Shown here in pieces: positions 1-10,979 of a stretch of DNA of 64,000 nt. The stretch lies in assembly GCA_029851415.1 (NCBI GenBank), contig CM056744.1, forward strand, positions 65,218,172-65,282,171. Reading direction: 5' to 3'. This DNA comes from Eretmocerus hayati (lineage: Eukaryota > Arthropoda > Insecta > Hymenoptera > Aphelinidae). A program made the position numbers and the translations under genes. Under the pieces are notes generated by a model. It was not told where the DNA came from, made no database searches, and saw nothing but the letters and a program-made list of their open reading frames with translations. Every line of letters starts with the position of its first letter. The first letter of the stretch is position 1.

Positions 1-185
1 ACGTGATACCGATAATCAATCTGAATCTATTCGGTTCGATGCATGTGAATTGTATTCAGACCCCGGTATTCCATCCGATCCTATCCGGATCAATGATTAC
101 AAAACGTATTCAGACCTCGTTATTCAATCCGGTCCTATCCGGTTCTATACATAGTAACGGTATCAAATCCTAATATATCCGGTTC
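1..185. repeat. Degenerate ~54 bp satellite units
   Basis: The segment repeats a phrase beginning GTATTCAGACC (starts near 52 and 106) followed by ATTC-ATCCG-TCCTATCCGG, giving a spacing of about 54 bp. It runs directly into the 138 bp satellite and continues off the left edge of the window. No gene is visible. Confidence 0.6.
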
Positions 186-2960
186 AATGCCTACGATTGA
201 ATTGGGGACGAGGCCGGATTGAAGTGGTATCGATCCGGATAGGAATACTCTCATCCAATACACAGAAGTTGGGTTGAAGCGGATAGGCACATTGAGGTTG
301 TCCCTCTATTTGGCTTTGGACGTGGATTGGATTAGATTTATTCGAGTACAAGGCCGGATTAGAATGGGATTGATTTGGATAGAAATACTTCACACCAATA
401 CACCAAAGTTGGATTGAAGCAGATAGGAGGTCTGTTTCTCTACGCGTATTCTGCATTAGCGCGGATTAGATGAGCTCGAATTGGAAATGAGGTTGGATGT
501 AGCATTAGTCCGGATTGAAATATTACCACCCAATCCACAGAAGTTGGATTGAAGCAGATAGGCACATCGCGGTTCTCCCTCGATTTGGCTTTGGATGTGG
601 ATTCGATTGGATTCAATCGAGCCCAAGACCGGATGAGAATGGAATTGATTCGGATTGTAATACTCCCTTCCAATACACAAATGCTGGATAGGAGCGAATA
701 GGCACACTGTTGCTCTACCTCCATTCGGCATTGAATGCGGATTGGATTACATTGAATTGGGGACTAGGCCGAATCGAAGTGGTATTGATCCGGATTGGAG
801 TACTCTCATCCAGTACACAGAAGTTGGATTGAAATGGAAAGGCATATTGTAGTAACACCTCAATTCGGATCTGGATGCGGATTGGATTGGATCCAATCGA
901 GTCCAAGGCCGGACTTAAGCGCATTGATCCGTATTGGAATACATTCATCAAATACACCGACGTTGGATTGAAGCGGATAGACACACTGGGACTCTAATCC
1001 CTTCACTCGGCATGAGATGCGGATTGGATCGTATTGAATTGGGAACAAGGCCGGATTGAAGTGGTATTGGTCTGGATTGGCCTACTCTCATCCAATACAC
1101 AGAAGTTGGATTGAAACGGATAGGCGCATTGCTCTTCTCCCTCAATTTGGCTTTGGATGTGGATTGGATTGGATTGGATCCAATCGAGCACGAGGCCGGA
1201 CTGGTGTGGGATTAATCCGGATTGGAATACTGCCATCCAATATCCCTAAGTTGGATTGATGCGGATAGGAACATTGCTGCTCTACCTCTATTTAGCATAA
1301 GAAGCGAATTGGATCGCATTGGATTAAGGACAACGCCGGATTGAAATAGTATTGATCCGGATTGGATTATTATCATCCAATACACAGGAATTGGATTGAA
1401 ACGGATTGGCACATTGCGGTTCAACCTCAATTCAGCTCTGGATACGGATTGGATTGGATTCAATCGAGCGCAAGGCCGGATTGGAGTGGGATTGATCCGG
1501 ATTGGTATACATCTATCCAATACACCAAAGTTGGATTGAAGCGGATAGGCACACTGCTGCTCTAATACCTTCATTCGGCATTAGATGCGGATTGGATCGT
1601 ATTGAATTGAGGACAAGTCCGGATTGGAGTGGGATTGATCCGGATTGGTGTACTTCCATCCAATACACCAAAGGTGGTTTGAAGCGGGTAGGCACACTAC
1701 TGCTCTAATACCTCCATTCGGCATTAGATGCAGATTGGATCGTATTGAATTGAGGACAAGGCCGGATTGAAGTGGGATTGATCCGGATTCGAATACTTCC
1801 ATCCAATACCCAAAAGTTGGATTGAAGCGGATAGAGAGACTGCTTCTATGCCTCCGTTCGACCTTGCATGCGGATTGGACTGGATTCAGTAGAGGCCAAG
1901 CTAGGATTGGAGTGATATTGATCCGGATTGGGTAACTCCCATCCCATACCCAAATCATGGATTGAAGCGTATAGGGGGACTGCTTTTTCAACCCCATCCG
2001 GCATAGGATGCAGATTGGACAGGATTCAGTCGAGGACAAGCCCGGATTGGGGGAGGGGGGTATTGATCCGGATTTGAAAACGTCTATCCACTACCCGAAA
2101 ATTGGATTGAAGCGGATAGAACGACTGCTTCTCTGCCTCAATCCGGCATTCGATGCGGATTATACAAGATTTAGTCGAGGACAAGCCCGGATTGAAGTGG
2201 TATTGATCCGGATTGAGAAACTTATATCCAATACCCCAAAGTTAGATTGAAGCGGGTAGAAAGACTGCTTCTCCGACCCCATCTGGCATTGGATGCGGGT
2301 TGGACAGGATTCAGTCGATGAAAATCTCGGATTGGAGTGGTATTGATCCGGATTGGGTAACTTCCACCCAATACCCAAATCATGGGTTGAAGCGGATAGG
2401 GAGACTGCTTCTCTGACGTCATTTGGCATTGGCTGCGGATTGGACTGGATTCAGTTAAGGCCAAGCCCGGATTGGGGTGGTATTGACCCGGATTGGGAAA
2501 CGTCTATCCAATACCCAAAAGTTGGATTGAAGCGGACAGAAAGACTGCTACCCGTCTCTGTTCGGCATTGGATGCGGACTGGACAGGATTTAGTCGAGGA
2601 CAAGCCTGGATTGAAGTGGTATTGATCCGGATTGAGAAACTTCTATCTAATAACCGAAAGTTGGATTGAAGCGGATAGGAAGACTTCTTCTTTGACCTTA
2701 TCCGGCATTGGATGTGGATCAGACTGGATTCGATCGAGGACAAGCCCGGATTGGAGTAGTATTGATCCGGATTGGAATACTATCATCCAATACACCAAAG
2801 TCGGATTGGAGCGGATAGGCATATGGCGGTTCTACCCTAATTCGGCTTTGGCTGCGGATTAGATCGGATTCAATCGAGCACGTAGCCGGATTGGAATGGG
2901 ATTCATCCGAATTGAAATACTCCTATCCACACCAAAGTTGTATTGGAATGGTATTGACCC
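186..2960. repeat. 138 bp satellite array (about 20 copies)
   Basis: Equivalent positions of the phrase AGGCCGGATTGAAGTGG fall near 211, 351, 489, 628, 765 and 905, giving a unit of 137-140 bp that continues to about 2960. Each unit carries GATCCGGATTGGAATAC, then ATCCAATACAC, then AAGTTGGATTGAAGCGGATAGG. Units diverge noticeably from one another, so this array is older or less homogenised than the 248 bp array further right. The many 60-150 aa open frames on both strands arise because the unit has few stops in some frames; they have no gene-like features. Confidence 0.9.
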
Positions 2961-3345
2961 GGATTGACGCGTTGTGAGTTAAAGCATTCTTTCTGGATTC
3001 ACAGGGATCGGAGTCTCTACCTAATTGTGTACTGGAACGGATTCGACTCAATCATCCGTTTCTTCATTGAGTTGTATTCGGCTCTAACTTCGTGAATACT
3101 GGATTGAACTGGATCACATTGAGTCGAGATTTTGTTCATAGATTCGGATTCATCTGTGATCTACTCATAAGTCCTATTGATGCGGATTCGAACGGATTCA
3201 TTTAATGCTTCAACCTCGCATTCAGCCGGACTAGGTCCCTCGGCGGATTCAAATCGATTGAACCTCAATGCCACTTTCTTATCGTGCGGATAGACTTGGT
3301 AGATCCGGATTGGTTCGAACTCATCCGGATAGCTTTTCTATATGT
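2961..3345. repeat. Decayed edge of the 138 bp satellite
   Basis: The GGATTGA / GCGGATT / CCGGATTGG vocabulary of the array continues, but regular 138 bp spacing is lost and copies become unalignable by eye. This is typical of an array edge that escapes homogenisation. Confidence 0.6.
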
Positions 3346-3378
3346 TTCTATCCATCCCTTGCAGCAGGGTTGTCAGGC
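3346..3378 (+). other. Array-edge motif TTGCAGCAGGG
   Basis: Satellite-like sequence stops at TTGCAGCAGGGTTGTCAGG. The same TTGCAGCAGG core marks both outer edges of the second satellite domain (inverted near 8398, direct near 35662). It may be the end of a transposable element that carried the satellite, or a preferred junction. Confidence 0.5.
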
Positions 3379-4430
3379 TGACTTATCCGTCTGGGACAAT
3401 TTTTTTCTTAAAAGTATCAGTCTTAACGAGAAGAATGTGCTCAAGTACGTTGAAAAATGTTGGATTTCGTGGAAACTACGATTTTTTTCAAATAGACTAA
3501 AAAGGGCCTAAAATGGCCCTTTCATGGGCCCTAGGGCCTACAGGTAGGGCCGAAAAAATCTGGAAAAACTTTTTCGTACTATTTAAAGTTAGTACTAACA
3601 GAAAAGAATTTTTGCGGATTTTTCCCAGACCGCCCTGGTGACGGTTTTGTCCAGCTTGCTCCAGAATGACTCATATAAATATGAGCAACGAAGAAACGCT
3701 TACAAACGTTTTCTATATATAATAGCTGTAGCGACTCGGTAAACTTCAAGTATAGCTATAGTGACTCACGTTCCAAATACGCCTGTTACGACCGGACTCC
3801 TAACCTTCCTCGTTGACCCTGAGGAAAGGTGCCCATCTTCAGATCGGACGATTCGATCGTTCGTGAGTTCGCGACCGAGTTTCAGCCGGACTCTCGCAGC
3901 CCGATATTTTTTTTGTTTTTTTCTTGGTCCACCCTCATTAATGAACCTTTTGTCCACACAACTGGCTTTATCAGTTGCGATCTGGACAGAAATTTTGAGA
4001 GAACTGGATCGAACCGAGTCGGTTGAGCCGAGTCGGCGATCTGAGACAGCTGAGCCGAGTCGGTTTCTTTAGGCAGGGAGATCAGCAATTGAATTTCCCG
4101 AGCTCCAAGTGGTCATCTTCATCCGCAGCCAAAATGAGGGCTGATCCTGACCACTTGACGGGACCAAATTTTTGAGTACATCAATCCCAAGTGGTCAAAT
4201 AACCACATAGTTTAGCCACCTGAGTAGATACTTGACCCATGTGATCAAGTTTTTTTATACAAGCATATGATGGTAACGCTCACATGATCCGAGAGGAAGG
4301 AGCCAGGATTGTTGACGTATCGCTGGCGGACGTAATTGATGCTGTATAAGCTTTGCCTATATATAACAGACGAAGTTCTGCCCTCTTTAAAGACTGCCCC
4401 ATGTACGCATTTTCACTCCTAACTTACACA
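3379..4430. other. Non-coding stretch, no gene recognised
   Basis: No convincing coding sequence. It contains a G/C-rich self-complementary patch around 3505-3550 (AAAGGGCC, GGGCCCTAGGGCC), three copies of GAGCCGAGTCGG-like sequence at about 4013-4070, and repeated CAAGTGGTCA / TGACCACTTG words at about 4107-4200. Open frames of 60-100 aa here overlap on both strands and show no domain. Confidence 0.5.
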
Positions 4431-4910
4431 TCTTGGATGGCGCAGTGGTCTACGAGTAGTTCCACGCGAAACAGACCTACAAAGAAGGGTCATAGATTTT
4501 TTCTCAATTTTTTCATTCGATCTTGAGGTATAAAATATGAACTTCCCACCACTTATGAGTCCCTGAAAAAATTCTCTAGGTATCTCCAACGTACATCACT
4601 TTATTGTTTGAATTATTTCCATCAAAAAAGTTTGAGTATTTTACTCAATAGAATGCATATTGCTCGAATCCAATCCAAGATAGAGGAATCCGATCTGCAG
4701 CAATCAAAAGGTCTTCAAAAAAACCTATCAAAATCGGTATTGTAGAGTTAATTTTGAGGTTATGGGCGGTTTTAGCGGGAAAAATAATGAAAAACTTAGA
4801 AATCGATTTCTTGAAAACCCAATTTTTAGATCTTTGAAAATGTGATGTTTGACGTAAAATTTTGTGTTCTTCCAGAAAAAAATAGTCCCAGATTCCTTTT
4901 TTGCGATCTA
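4431..4910 (+). repeat. Dispersed repeat with tRNA-like head (copy 1)
   Basis: It begins with TGGCGCAGTGG, a good Pol III A-box, followed by GAGTAGTTCCACGCG. The body contains TCTCCAACGTACATCACTT, TCTTCAAAAAAACCTATC and GAGGTTATGGGCGGTTTTAGC. The reverse complement of 35700-36240 matches it along its length, so this is a dispersed family of at least ~480 bp. A tRNA-derived SINE is the best reading; the B-box is poor in this copy. Confidence 0.6.
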
Positions 4911-4954
4911 AGGCCTATTTTGACTATTTTTCACAAATCCATTCTTCAGACCTC

Positions 4955-5310
4955 TGGAAATCGTCTATTTTCTGCACATGCGCAGAAATTTGGACTTCTG
5001 AAACCAATCTCCTTTGAACCCTAGCTACAACGTATAGAAGATGAACCCTCAGTTTGAGTGTGGCAAGTAGGCGGGACGCTATCGGGCGCGGATTTCCTTC
5101 CGCTGTCTCCGGTACTTCCGACCCACCCTTAAGCAGTCACCGAGATTCAGTAATCTTCTGCTCGCTGAAACTCTCGAGATCAAATGCATGGAATTGACTT
5201 CGCCAAGTGGTCATTTTGAAGGAAATTTTCTTGGCTTGCTAATGAAATTAGTTTCAGGAGTCCAGATTCCTGCGCATGCGCAGAAAACAGACGATTCCCG
5301 AATAGGGCTT
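4955..5310. repeat. Inverted-repeat element with CATGCGCAGAAA arms
   Basis: Sequence at 4955-5015 (CGTCTATTTTCTGCACATGCG, then CTTCTGAAACCAAT) returns inverted at 5240-5310 (TTAGTTTCAGGAGTCCAG, then CATGCGCAGAAAACAGACG). The right part (AAGTGGTCATTTTGAAGGAA) is also homologous to the palindromic element at 45390-46180, so both belong to one non-autonomous family. Confidence 0.55.
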
Positions 5311-5792
5311 CACTCAAGCGAGAAAGGCGAGAAATGAGAGCAATCTCGTGTCGTCTCGTGCTTAACAACCCTTCATCTCGTCTCGTATCGAGATCACCCG
5401 AGATTAGAAAACTTCAATCTCGCATCGTCTCGATTCTGGTCCCGAAATCGAGACGAGAATATCGGGAATTCGAGATCCACTCTAAGAATTCTGTACTTAT
5501 CACTCCAATCGAAAAACTCGTCTCGTCCACGAAGACGCTTTCAAACTCCGCGCTACGCACGTTGACAAATCTGCCAATAACGTACACATCTGTCACGGGT
5601 AAACCCGAATTCTATCGAGTCTATTACCGATTGAGCATCAGGAGATCGGCTGCTTTTGTTTACGTTTGGAATCAGTTATTCACAGTTCGGTGTGCGAAAT
5701 AGTTTGAAATATTCTCTAGCTGTATTATTCATCTTTTCAATTCATCGTGGCCTCCAGTTTGGGAATATTTTATATGAGGAAATATATTCAGG
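5311..5792. promoter_or_regulatory. TCTCG-rich block upstream of the hAT gene
   Basis: Between about 5315 and 5535 the words TCTCG and CGAGA recur more than a dozen times on both strands (for example CATCTCGTCTCGTATCGAGA at 5371). In Ac-like hAT elements, clustered short subterminal repeats are transposase binding sites. Lying just upstream of a hAT gene, this block could be its 5' subterminal region and promoter. No terminal inverted repeat was confirmed. Confidence 0.4.
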
Positions 5793-7795
5793 ATGTCCAG
5801 TACGAGTAAGAGAGTGGATTATTCGAAATATTATGATTATGGACATAATGCAGGAGGGAAAATCGGTATCTGTCTCATATGCCAAAACAAGAAAATTACG
5901 AAAGAAGTGAAAATGAAGGACAGCAATACCAGCGGTCTGAAGAGACACCTCGAAATTTTTCATAAGAGAGAGTATAATCTTCTCTTTGATTCCAAGCAGC
6001 TCACCTCCAAAAAAATCAATCCAGTCGCCGAATGCTTCCGAGTAAGTAAATCTACTCATACTTGTCTGCGTTGCGTCTCGTACGCGCTATTCTACGTTTG
6101 TATACACACAATCGTATGATACACAGCGAATCATGACGGTGTATTTGGTTGCAGGAAATAATGTCTAAAGAAGATTTTGAATCAATCGTCGTAGCCTGGA
6201 CAGCATACAAAAATTTCCCACTGAACACGTTTGATGATACTTTTTCGCAGAGGTTATTCACATTCCTGACGGCACGGAATTTCCCAAGGAGGAATGCGAT
6301 GCATCGTGGAGTCATGCATTCTTTCGGATTGATGCGGAAAAACCTCGTAACGTATTTTCAAACTATCGATTCGAAAATCTCTTTTACAGTAGATGGTTAT
6401 ACCGCCATGAATAACTGCTCATATTACTGCATAACTGCGCATTTCATAGATAATGATTGGAACTTCAAATCAATTTTGTTGGATTTGATTGCTTCCAATG
6501 GTTCCCACACAGGCAAAGATATTGCTGAAATTGTCTTCAAAACTCTGAAAGATTTTGATCTTCTGCATAAACTGGAAGGCATTACACTCGACAATGCATC
6601 GGCAAACATCAAGTTCATGCAGGAGCTCGAAGCACTCATGAGAAGTATTGGAGTTGATTTCAACGCCCACAATCAACATTTTAGGTGTTTTGCGCACATC
6701 TTGAATTTGGGTGTACAGGATGTAGTGAAAATGTTGAATACCGAAGCGCCAGAGATCTCATCGCAATCAATCCAACCCAATAACACTGGCCACACGTGTG
6801 CAAATATTGTGACGAATTTGAGAGATCTTGTCAAGACTAGAAGAGGTTCCGAACAGCTAATGAAACAACTTAACAGTTCTTGCGCCCCTGTTGAAATTAA
6901 TTCTGTGAAACTTATCGTGGACGTAAGAACCAGGTGGAACAGCACCAGTGAGATGATGGAGACAGCATTGAACTTGAAGGTTCCTCTCAATATTCTTTGC
7001 GAGAGCAATCCAAAAGTGCAAGATTCAAAGCTTGACGAGACTCAGTGGAATGTTGTGCGACTGATTCTCGAGTTTCTGGAACACTTCCACCAGGTCACCG
7101 AAACCATATCATGTGAGAAAACAGTCATCCTACCGACCGCTGTAGTTGTTTTCAATATGTTATTAGACAGAGTAGATTATGCGATTTTGAAATTGAATGG
7201 CAAACCAACTGGTCGTGACAAACTATTAAAACACTACATGCGATGTAACTGGATTTACTGCGTATCTCTCGTGTTGGATCCACGTCATAAAGCCGAATTC
7301 TTTGATAGAACCACATGGGGTCGAGAGATGAAAGAAGAAACTCTGAAAAAATTAAAAAAAGTGTTCAAGACCCAATATTATGATTTGCAGCAAAAAATTC
7401 CCACGGATCATGATTTTATGGACGAAAATATGGAGACTGATGTAAAGACTATAGATGTCATTAATTTTTATGATGAGCCCAAGAAATCATTAGATTGGGA
7501 TGATGAGATTGATCGTTACCTTCGAGCAAGAAGGGAGCCTGCTACTGTGGATGTCTTAAATTGGTGGAAATGTAATGAGTTGACGTACCCACTCTTAGCT
7601 CGTATGGCGAGAGATATTTTAAGTATAATGCCGACATCAGTTCCATCAGGAAGGATTTTCTCAGAAGCGTCTCGTGTCATGACTGAACACCGGTGCTCAC
7701 TCTCAGATGAATCTTTTAGAGCACTCGTGTGCATCAATCGATGGATACATAGCGTTCTGAAAGATGTCATCTGCCAACTGCCTTTCACGTCCTAA
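5793..7795 (+). CDS. hAT transposase with BED zinc finger, two exons, apparently intact
   Basis: Cut-and-paste hAT DNA transposase, about 629 aa when spliced. Exon 1 (5793-6041, 83 codons) encodes a BED-type finger, CLIC followed by GLKRHLEIFH, for DNA binding. A GTAAGT donor at 6042 and a TTGGTTGCAG acceptor ending at 6154 define a 113 bp intron joining codons in phase 0. Exon 2 (6155-7795) has the RNase-H-like core: VDGYTAMNNCSYY (first Asp), GITLDNASAN (second Asp), RCFAHILNLGVQ (the conserved C-F-A-H block). The C-terminal dimerisation domain has YPLLARMARDILSIMPTS, then GRIFSEASRVMTEHR and LSDESFRALVCINRWI. No internal stop or frameshift was seen. The order and length fit Ac/RICESLEEPER-type hAT proteins. 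Being intact, it may be a young or active copy; host domestication (ZBED-like) is an alternative but less likely in this repeat-rich setting. Confidence 0.9.
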
Positions 7796-7865
7796 TCTGT
7801 ATTATTATATTGGAATCTCACGTTTTTCTCCGTTTGTAATATGCGATGACAAATAGTACATTAAG

Positions 7866-8045
7866 CAACAAGGGCGCAAAGAAATTTTACGCACGAGTTC
7901 CCGAAATGAGTGCGTAAAAGTGAACTTTGCGCACAGTGGTAACTTTTGCGCAATGCGCAAAGTAATTTGCGCTGTGCATAAAAAGTTCACTTTCACGCAC
8001 GAAAATTTCGGGAACGAGGGCGTAAAATTGCGCCCGAGTTGCTTA
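7866..8045. repeat. Palindromic MITE, ~180 bp
   Basis: Left arm AAGCAACAAGGGCGCAAAG, then TTTTACGCAC and GTTCCCGAAAT, then AAGTGAACTTTGCGC. It recurs inverted on the right as AAGTTCACTTTC, ATTTCGGGAACGAGGGCG and GCGCCCGAGTTGCTTAC. It lies 70 bp after the hAT stop codon, so it may have inserted into the 3' end of that element. Confidence 0.75.
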
Positions 8046-8395
8046 CGACTCTTTTTGATATATCTGTTCGGAAAGTTGGTGTCCGGTCCATACCACCGAA
8101 GTTGGTGGAGGGCGCAAAAGGGGGAGGAGGTGGGGTTGCAGGGGGCGAAACCCCCGCCGGGAATGGATCAAAAGAAATATATCCTGAACCAGCTCATAAC
8201 CAAAATAAGATGCTAGAATTCATCTCGAATATTGTAATCTCGTTGCAAGAAAAGTAACTCCATGTAACATCCCAACTTCCGTTCCAATTTGATGTATTCA
8301 GGGAAGAAAATCAGAGACGTCACATGATTCATGTCATCCCAAATATCCTGATTCCTATCAGAACGTAGAAATTTACTTGAATGCATTGGCACATA
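8046..8395. other. Non-coding gap with G-rich patch
   Basis: No gene recognised. A G-rich run at about 8110-8160 (AGGGGGAGGAGGTGGGG, then CAGGGGGCG) stands out from the AT-rich surroundings. It has only three runs of three or more Gs, so it is not a canonical quadruplex motif. Confidence 0.4.
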
Positions 8396-8416
8396 AAGCA
8401 GGGCCTGCTGCAAAAG
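8396..8416 (-). other. Array-edge motif, inverted (CCTGCTGCAAAAG)
   Basis: Read on the minus strand this is CTTTTGCAGCAGG, matching the right edge of the same satellite domain near 35662 and the edge of the first array near 3358. Satellite vocabulary (TTCGATTGGATTCGATTGAG) begins immediately inside it. Confidence 0.5.
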
Positions 8417-9299
8417 TTCGATTGGATTCGATTGAGATACATCCAATCGTTCTGAATCTAGAATCTTATGATGAATTTGAAACATGATTTTCAGGATTGA
8501 GGAAGATTGGAGTTCAATAACGACCAATGATGTTGATCATGATTCGAACAATATAGACCAATCTTCACCAATGCAGACTTTTACATTAAAAGTGAGATTG
8601 CCAATCAATCTCAATACTTACTGCCAGTATTCGAAAGTCGATGTTCTATCTGTATGAATGCTGATTTCCTTGATAGAATATCGCGATTCCAATCTGTCTT
8701 CATGCCATAAAAAAGCATTGACATGCTATGGGTCCTGTCTACTTCAATCGGTTCCAACACTGTTCTTCAGCAATGGAAACATCGAAATCTCAATCCACCT
8801 CAATCGAACGCAATACTGACTGGAAGCATTGGAGACCTTGAACCCTATTTATCTGAATCGGTTTGAATGCTGGATATCATTATCGGAATTCCGAAATCCT
8901 ATCTGCCTTAATCGATTTCAATACTGTTTCCCAGTATTGGAAACATCGGGATCTCAATCCGCGTCAATCGACCTCAATACTGAGTAGAAGTATTGAAGTC
9001 CTCATATCTTATTCATCTGAATCGATTTGAATGCTGGATATCAATATTGGAGATTCGAGATCCTATCTGCCTCAATCGATTCGGATACTGTTTTTCAGTA
9101 TTGGGACCATCGAGAACTCAATCCGCCTCAATCGATCTCAATACTGACGTTCAGTCATTATTACGATTCAACGTCTTACATATACATCACTCACATCACA
9201 GCTGAGGTTTTAAGACAATCCAATACTTATTCTAATCATGATCGCATCAACATATCATCGCATTAAACGCTATTTGGAGGTTCTGGCACTCATCAGTCT
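8417..9299. repeat. ~55 bp satellite, degenerate
   Basis: The word AATCGATT-(C/T)-AATACTG recurs at about 55 bp spacing (8967, 9021, 9075, 9131), with a tendency to three alternating types. Units contain inverted pairs such as CAATACTG (8919-8926) and CAGTATTG (8932-8939) separated by 5 bp. The array resumes at about 11000 beyond an inserted element. Confidence 0.75.
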
Positions 9300-9717
9300 T
9301 ATACACGGAGAAATCGTTCTGCTATAAAACATAGCGTTAGATCACAGATGGCGCGGTCGCGCCACGTTTGATGAGTCTTGCGCACAATCGACGCCGGCTT
9401 ACCCGACATTCGTGAGGCGAGAACACGATTTGTGTTCCGACTTCATCTTTGCTGCGGCTGACTGCCTCGTTTGTGCCGCGACGCTCATAAACGTGATTCG
9501 CGGGAGCGAGGATCGGGCCAGCACATATATAGACGATTTGTTTACGTATCGCGGGTGGACGTAAACAAATCGCTCTATTATTATGATGATGTAGGTGATG
9601 CATGCATTTCATAGTCCAGTAGTCAGATTTCATCTCGATAATGAACTCTTTTCCAAATCGCAAGCTCTCATGGGCGCGCGGCTTATGTACACCTTTTGTT
9701 CATAACTTGGTAGATGT

Positions 9718-9788
9718 GTTGGTAGCCGAGTGGTTATCACATCCGTCTACCACCCGGAAGGCTACGGGTCGAATCCCGGTCAGTCCAT
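9718..9788 (+). tRNA. tRNA-like sequence (SINE-type or pseudo-tRNA)
   Basis: GGTAGCCGAGTGGTTATCAC resembles a tRNA D-arm with A-box, and CTACCAC sits where an anticodon loop would (anticodon position ACC). GGGTCGAATCCC is a B-box one base short of GGTTCGANNCC, and a T tract follows as for Pol III termination. The anticodon stem has a mismatch and the acceptor stem is poor, so a functional tRNA is unlikely. The body looks most like Val or Gly tRNA. Confidence 0.5.
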
Positions 9789-10002
9789 TTTTTTTTTTTT
9801 CTTACATAATGAGTTTTTTTTTTAACATCGTGTAAAGAAAATTGATTAACAATTAGATTCAATCCGAATGATATTTTATGAGATTATTTTATTACTATCA
9901 GCGTTGCGGGATCTCACGAATAGACACATTTTTTCATTACTCTAACCTAAAAATGCCGCGTTTAAATAGGATTCTAGGGTTCTCGTAATGAAAAAATATA
10001 TC

Positions 10003-10110
10003 CGCACTTCGCTTGCAAGCCCACTTTGGGCACTGGAGGACATGTCTGTCTCGCTTCGCTCGACAGACAAACTGTCCTAGTGCCCAAAATGGGCCACCGC
10101 GCTCAGTACG
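10003..10110. repeat. Palindrome at the centre of the inverted-repeat element
   Basis: CCCACTTTGGGCACTGGAGG, then CTGTCTCGCTTCGCTCGACAG, then GTGCCCAAAATGGG fold on themselves, with a perfect core at CGCTTCGCTCG. This is a small palindromic insertion or the remnant spacer of the surrounding element. Confidence 0.6.
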
Positions 10111-10420
10111 GAAATATGCTATTAATATATTGAGTTGGTAGTTATAACAAATTACAATAATGTTTCAAAATGAGCATTGTAATTGACTTGAGCGAATGAA
10201 ATAATTTTCTAAGAATAAATCTCATCTTGCCTTTTGTCTTTTTGGACAACAAACAGTAATAGAGTATATACGAGAATATATCACAAGTATGTGTCTATTC
10301 ATGAGATTGCGCAACGCTGATAGTAATAAAATAATCTCATAAAATATCATTCGGATTTAATCTAGTTGTTGATCAATTTCATTGCACGATGTTTAAAAAA
10401 AACTCATGGAAAAAAAAAAG

Positions 10421-10492
10421 ACTGACAGGGATTCGACCCGTAGCCTTCCGGGTGGTGGACGGATGTGATAACCACTCGGCTACCAGCACATC
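10421..10492 (-). tRNA. tRNA-like sequence, inverted partner
   Basis: The reverse complement reads TAGCCGAGTGGTTATCACAT, then CCGTCCACCACCCGG, then GGGTCGAATCCCTGTCAG, followed by a T-rich tract. It is the mirror copy of the sequence at 9718-9788 with few differences, notably CCACCAC for CTACCAC in the anticodon loop. It shows the same defects, so it is most likely a SINE-type promoter or pseudo-tRNA. Confidence 0.5.
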
Positions 10493-10979
10493 TACCAAGT
10501 TATGAACAAGAGGTGTATATAAGCCGCGTGCCAATGAGAGCTTGGGATTTGGAAAAGAGTTGATTATCGAGATGAAATCTGATTACTGGACTATGAAATG
10601 CATGCATCACCTACATCATCCTCATAATAATAGAGCGATTTGTTTACGTCCACCCGCGATACGTGAACAAATCGTCTATATATGTGCTGGCCCGATCCTC
10701 GCTCCCGCGAATCACGTTTATGAGCGTCGCGGCACAAACGAGGCAGTCAGCCGCAGCAAAGATGAAGTCGAAACACAAATCGTGTTCTCACCTCACGAAT
10801 GTCGGGGAAGCCGGCGTTGATTGTGCGCAAGACTCGTCAAACGTGGCGCGACCACGCCATCTGTGATCTAACGCTATGTTTTATAGCAGAACGATTTCTC
10901 CGTGTATAGGAACAGGAGAGATGGTTCGTCGATGGCGAGAAAGTAATCCCATGATATTTGGATGCAAACTGAAATGGTC

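Larger units (their letters stand above)
9300..10908. mobile_element. Long inverted-repeat element carrying two tRNA-like sequences
   Basis: TATACACGGAGAAATCGTTC at 9300 returns inverted, ending at 10908. The arms (about 9300-9945 and 10270-10908) are nearly identical for ~640 bp, including ACAGATGGCGC(G/T)G, GCGGCTGACTGCCTCG and TAGTCCAGTA(G/A)TCAG-like stretches, and each contains one tRNA-like sequence facing the centre. The ~320 bp centre contains a further palindrome. The element interrupts the 55 bp satellite, which resumes on its right. No transposase is encoded, so it is non-autonomous or two SINE-like copies in inverted orientation. Confidence 0.8.

Noticed and set aside
184..2862. 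Many overlapping 60-150 aa frames in the first array
   Set aside because: They are by-products of a 138 bp repeat with few stops in several frames, on both strands at once.
8105..8165. G-quadruplex promoter
   Set aside because: Only three runs of three or more Gs; no gene follows.
9718..10492. A pair of functional tRNA genes
   Set aside because: The anticodon stem is mismatched, the T-loop is one base short and the acceptor stem is poor; they lie in a repeat element.
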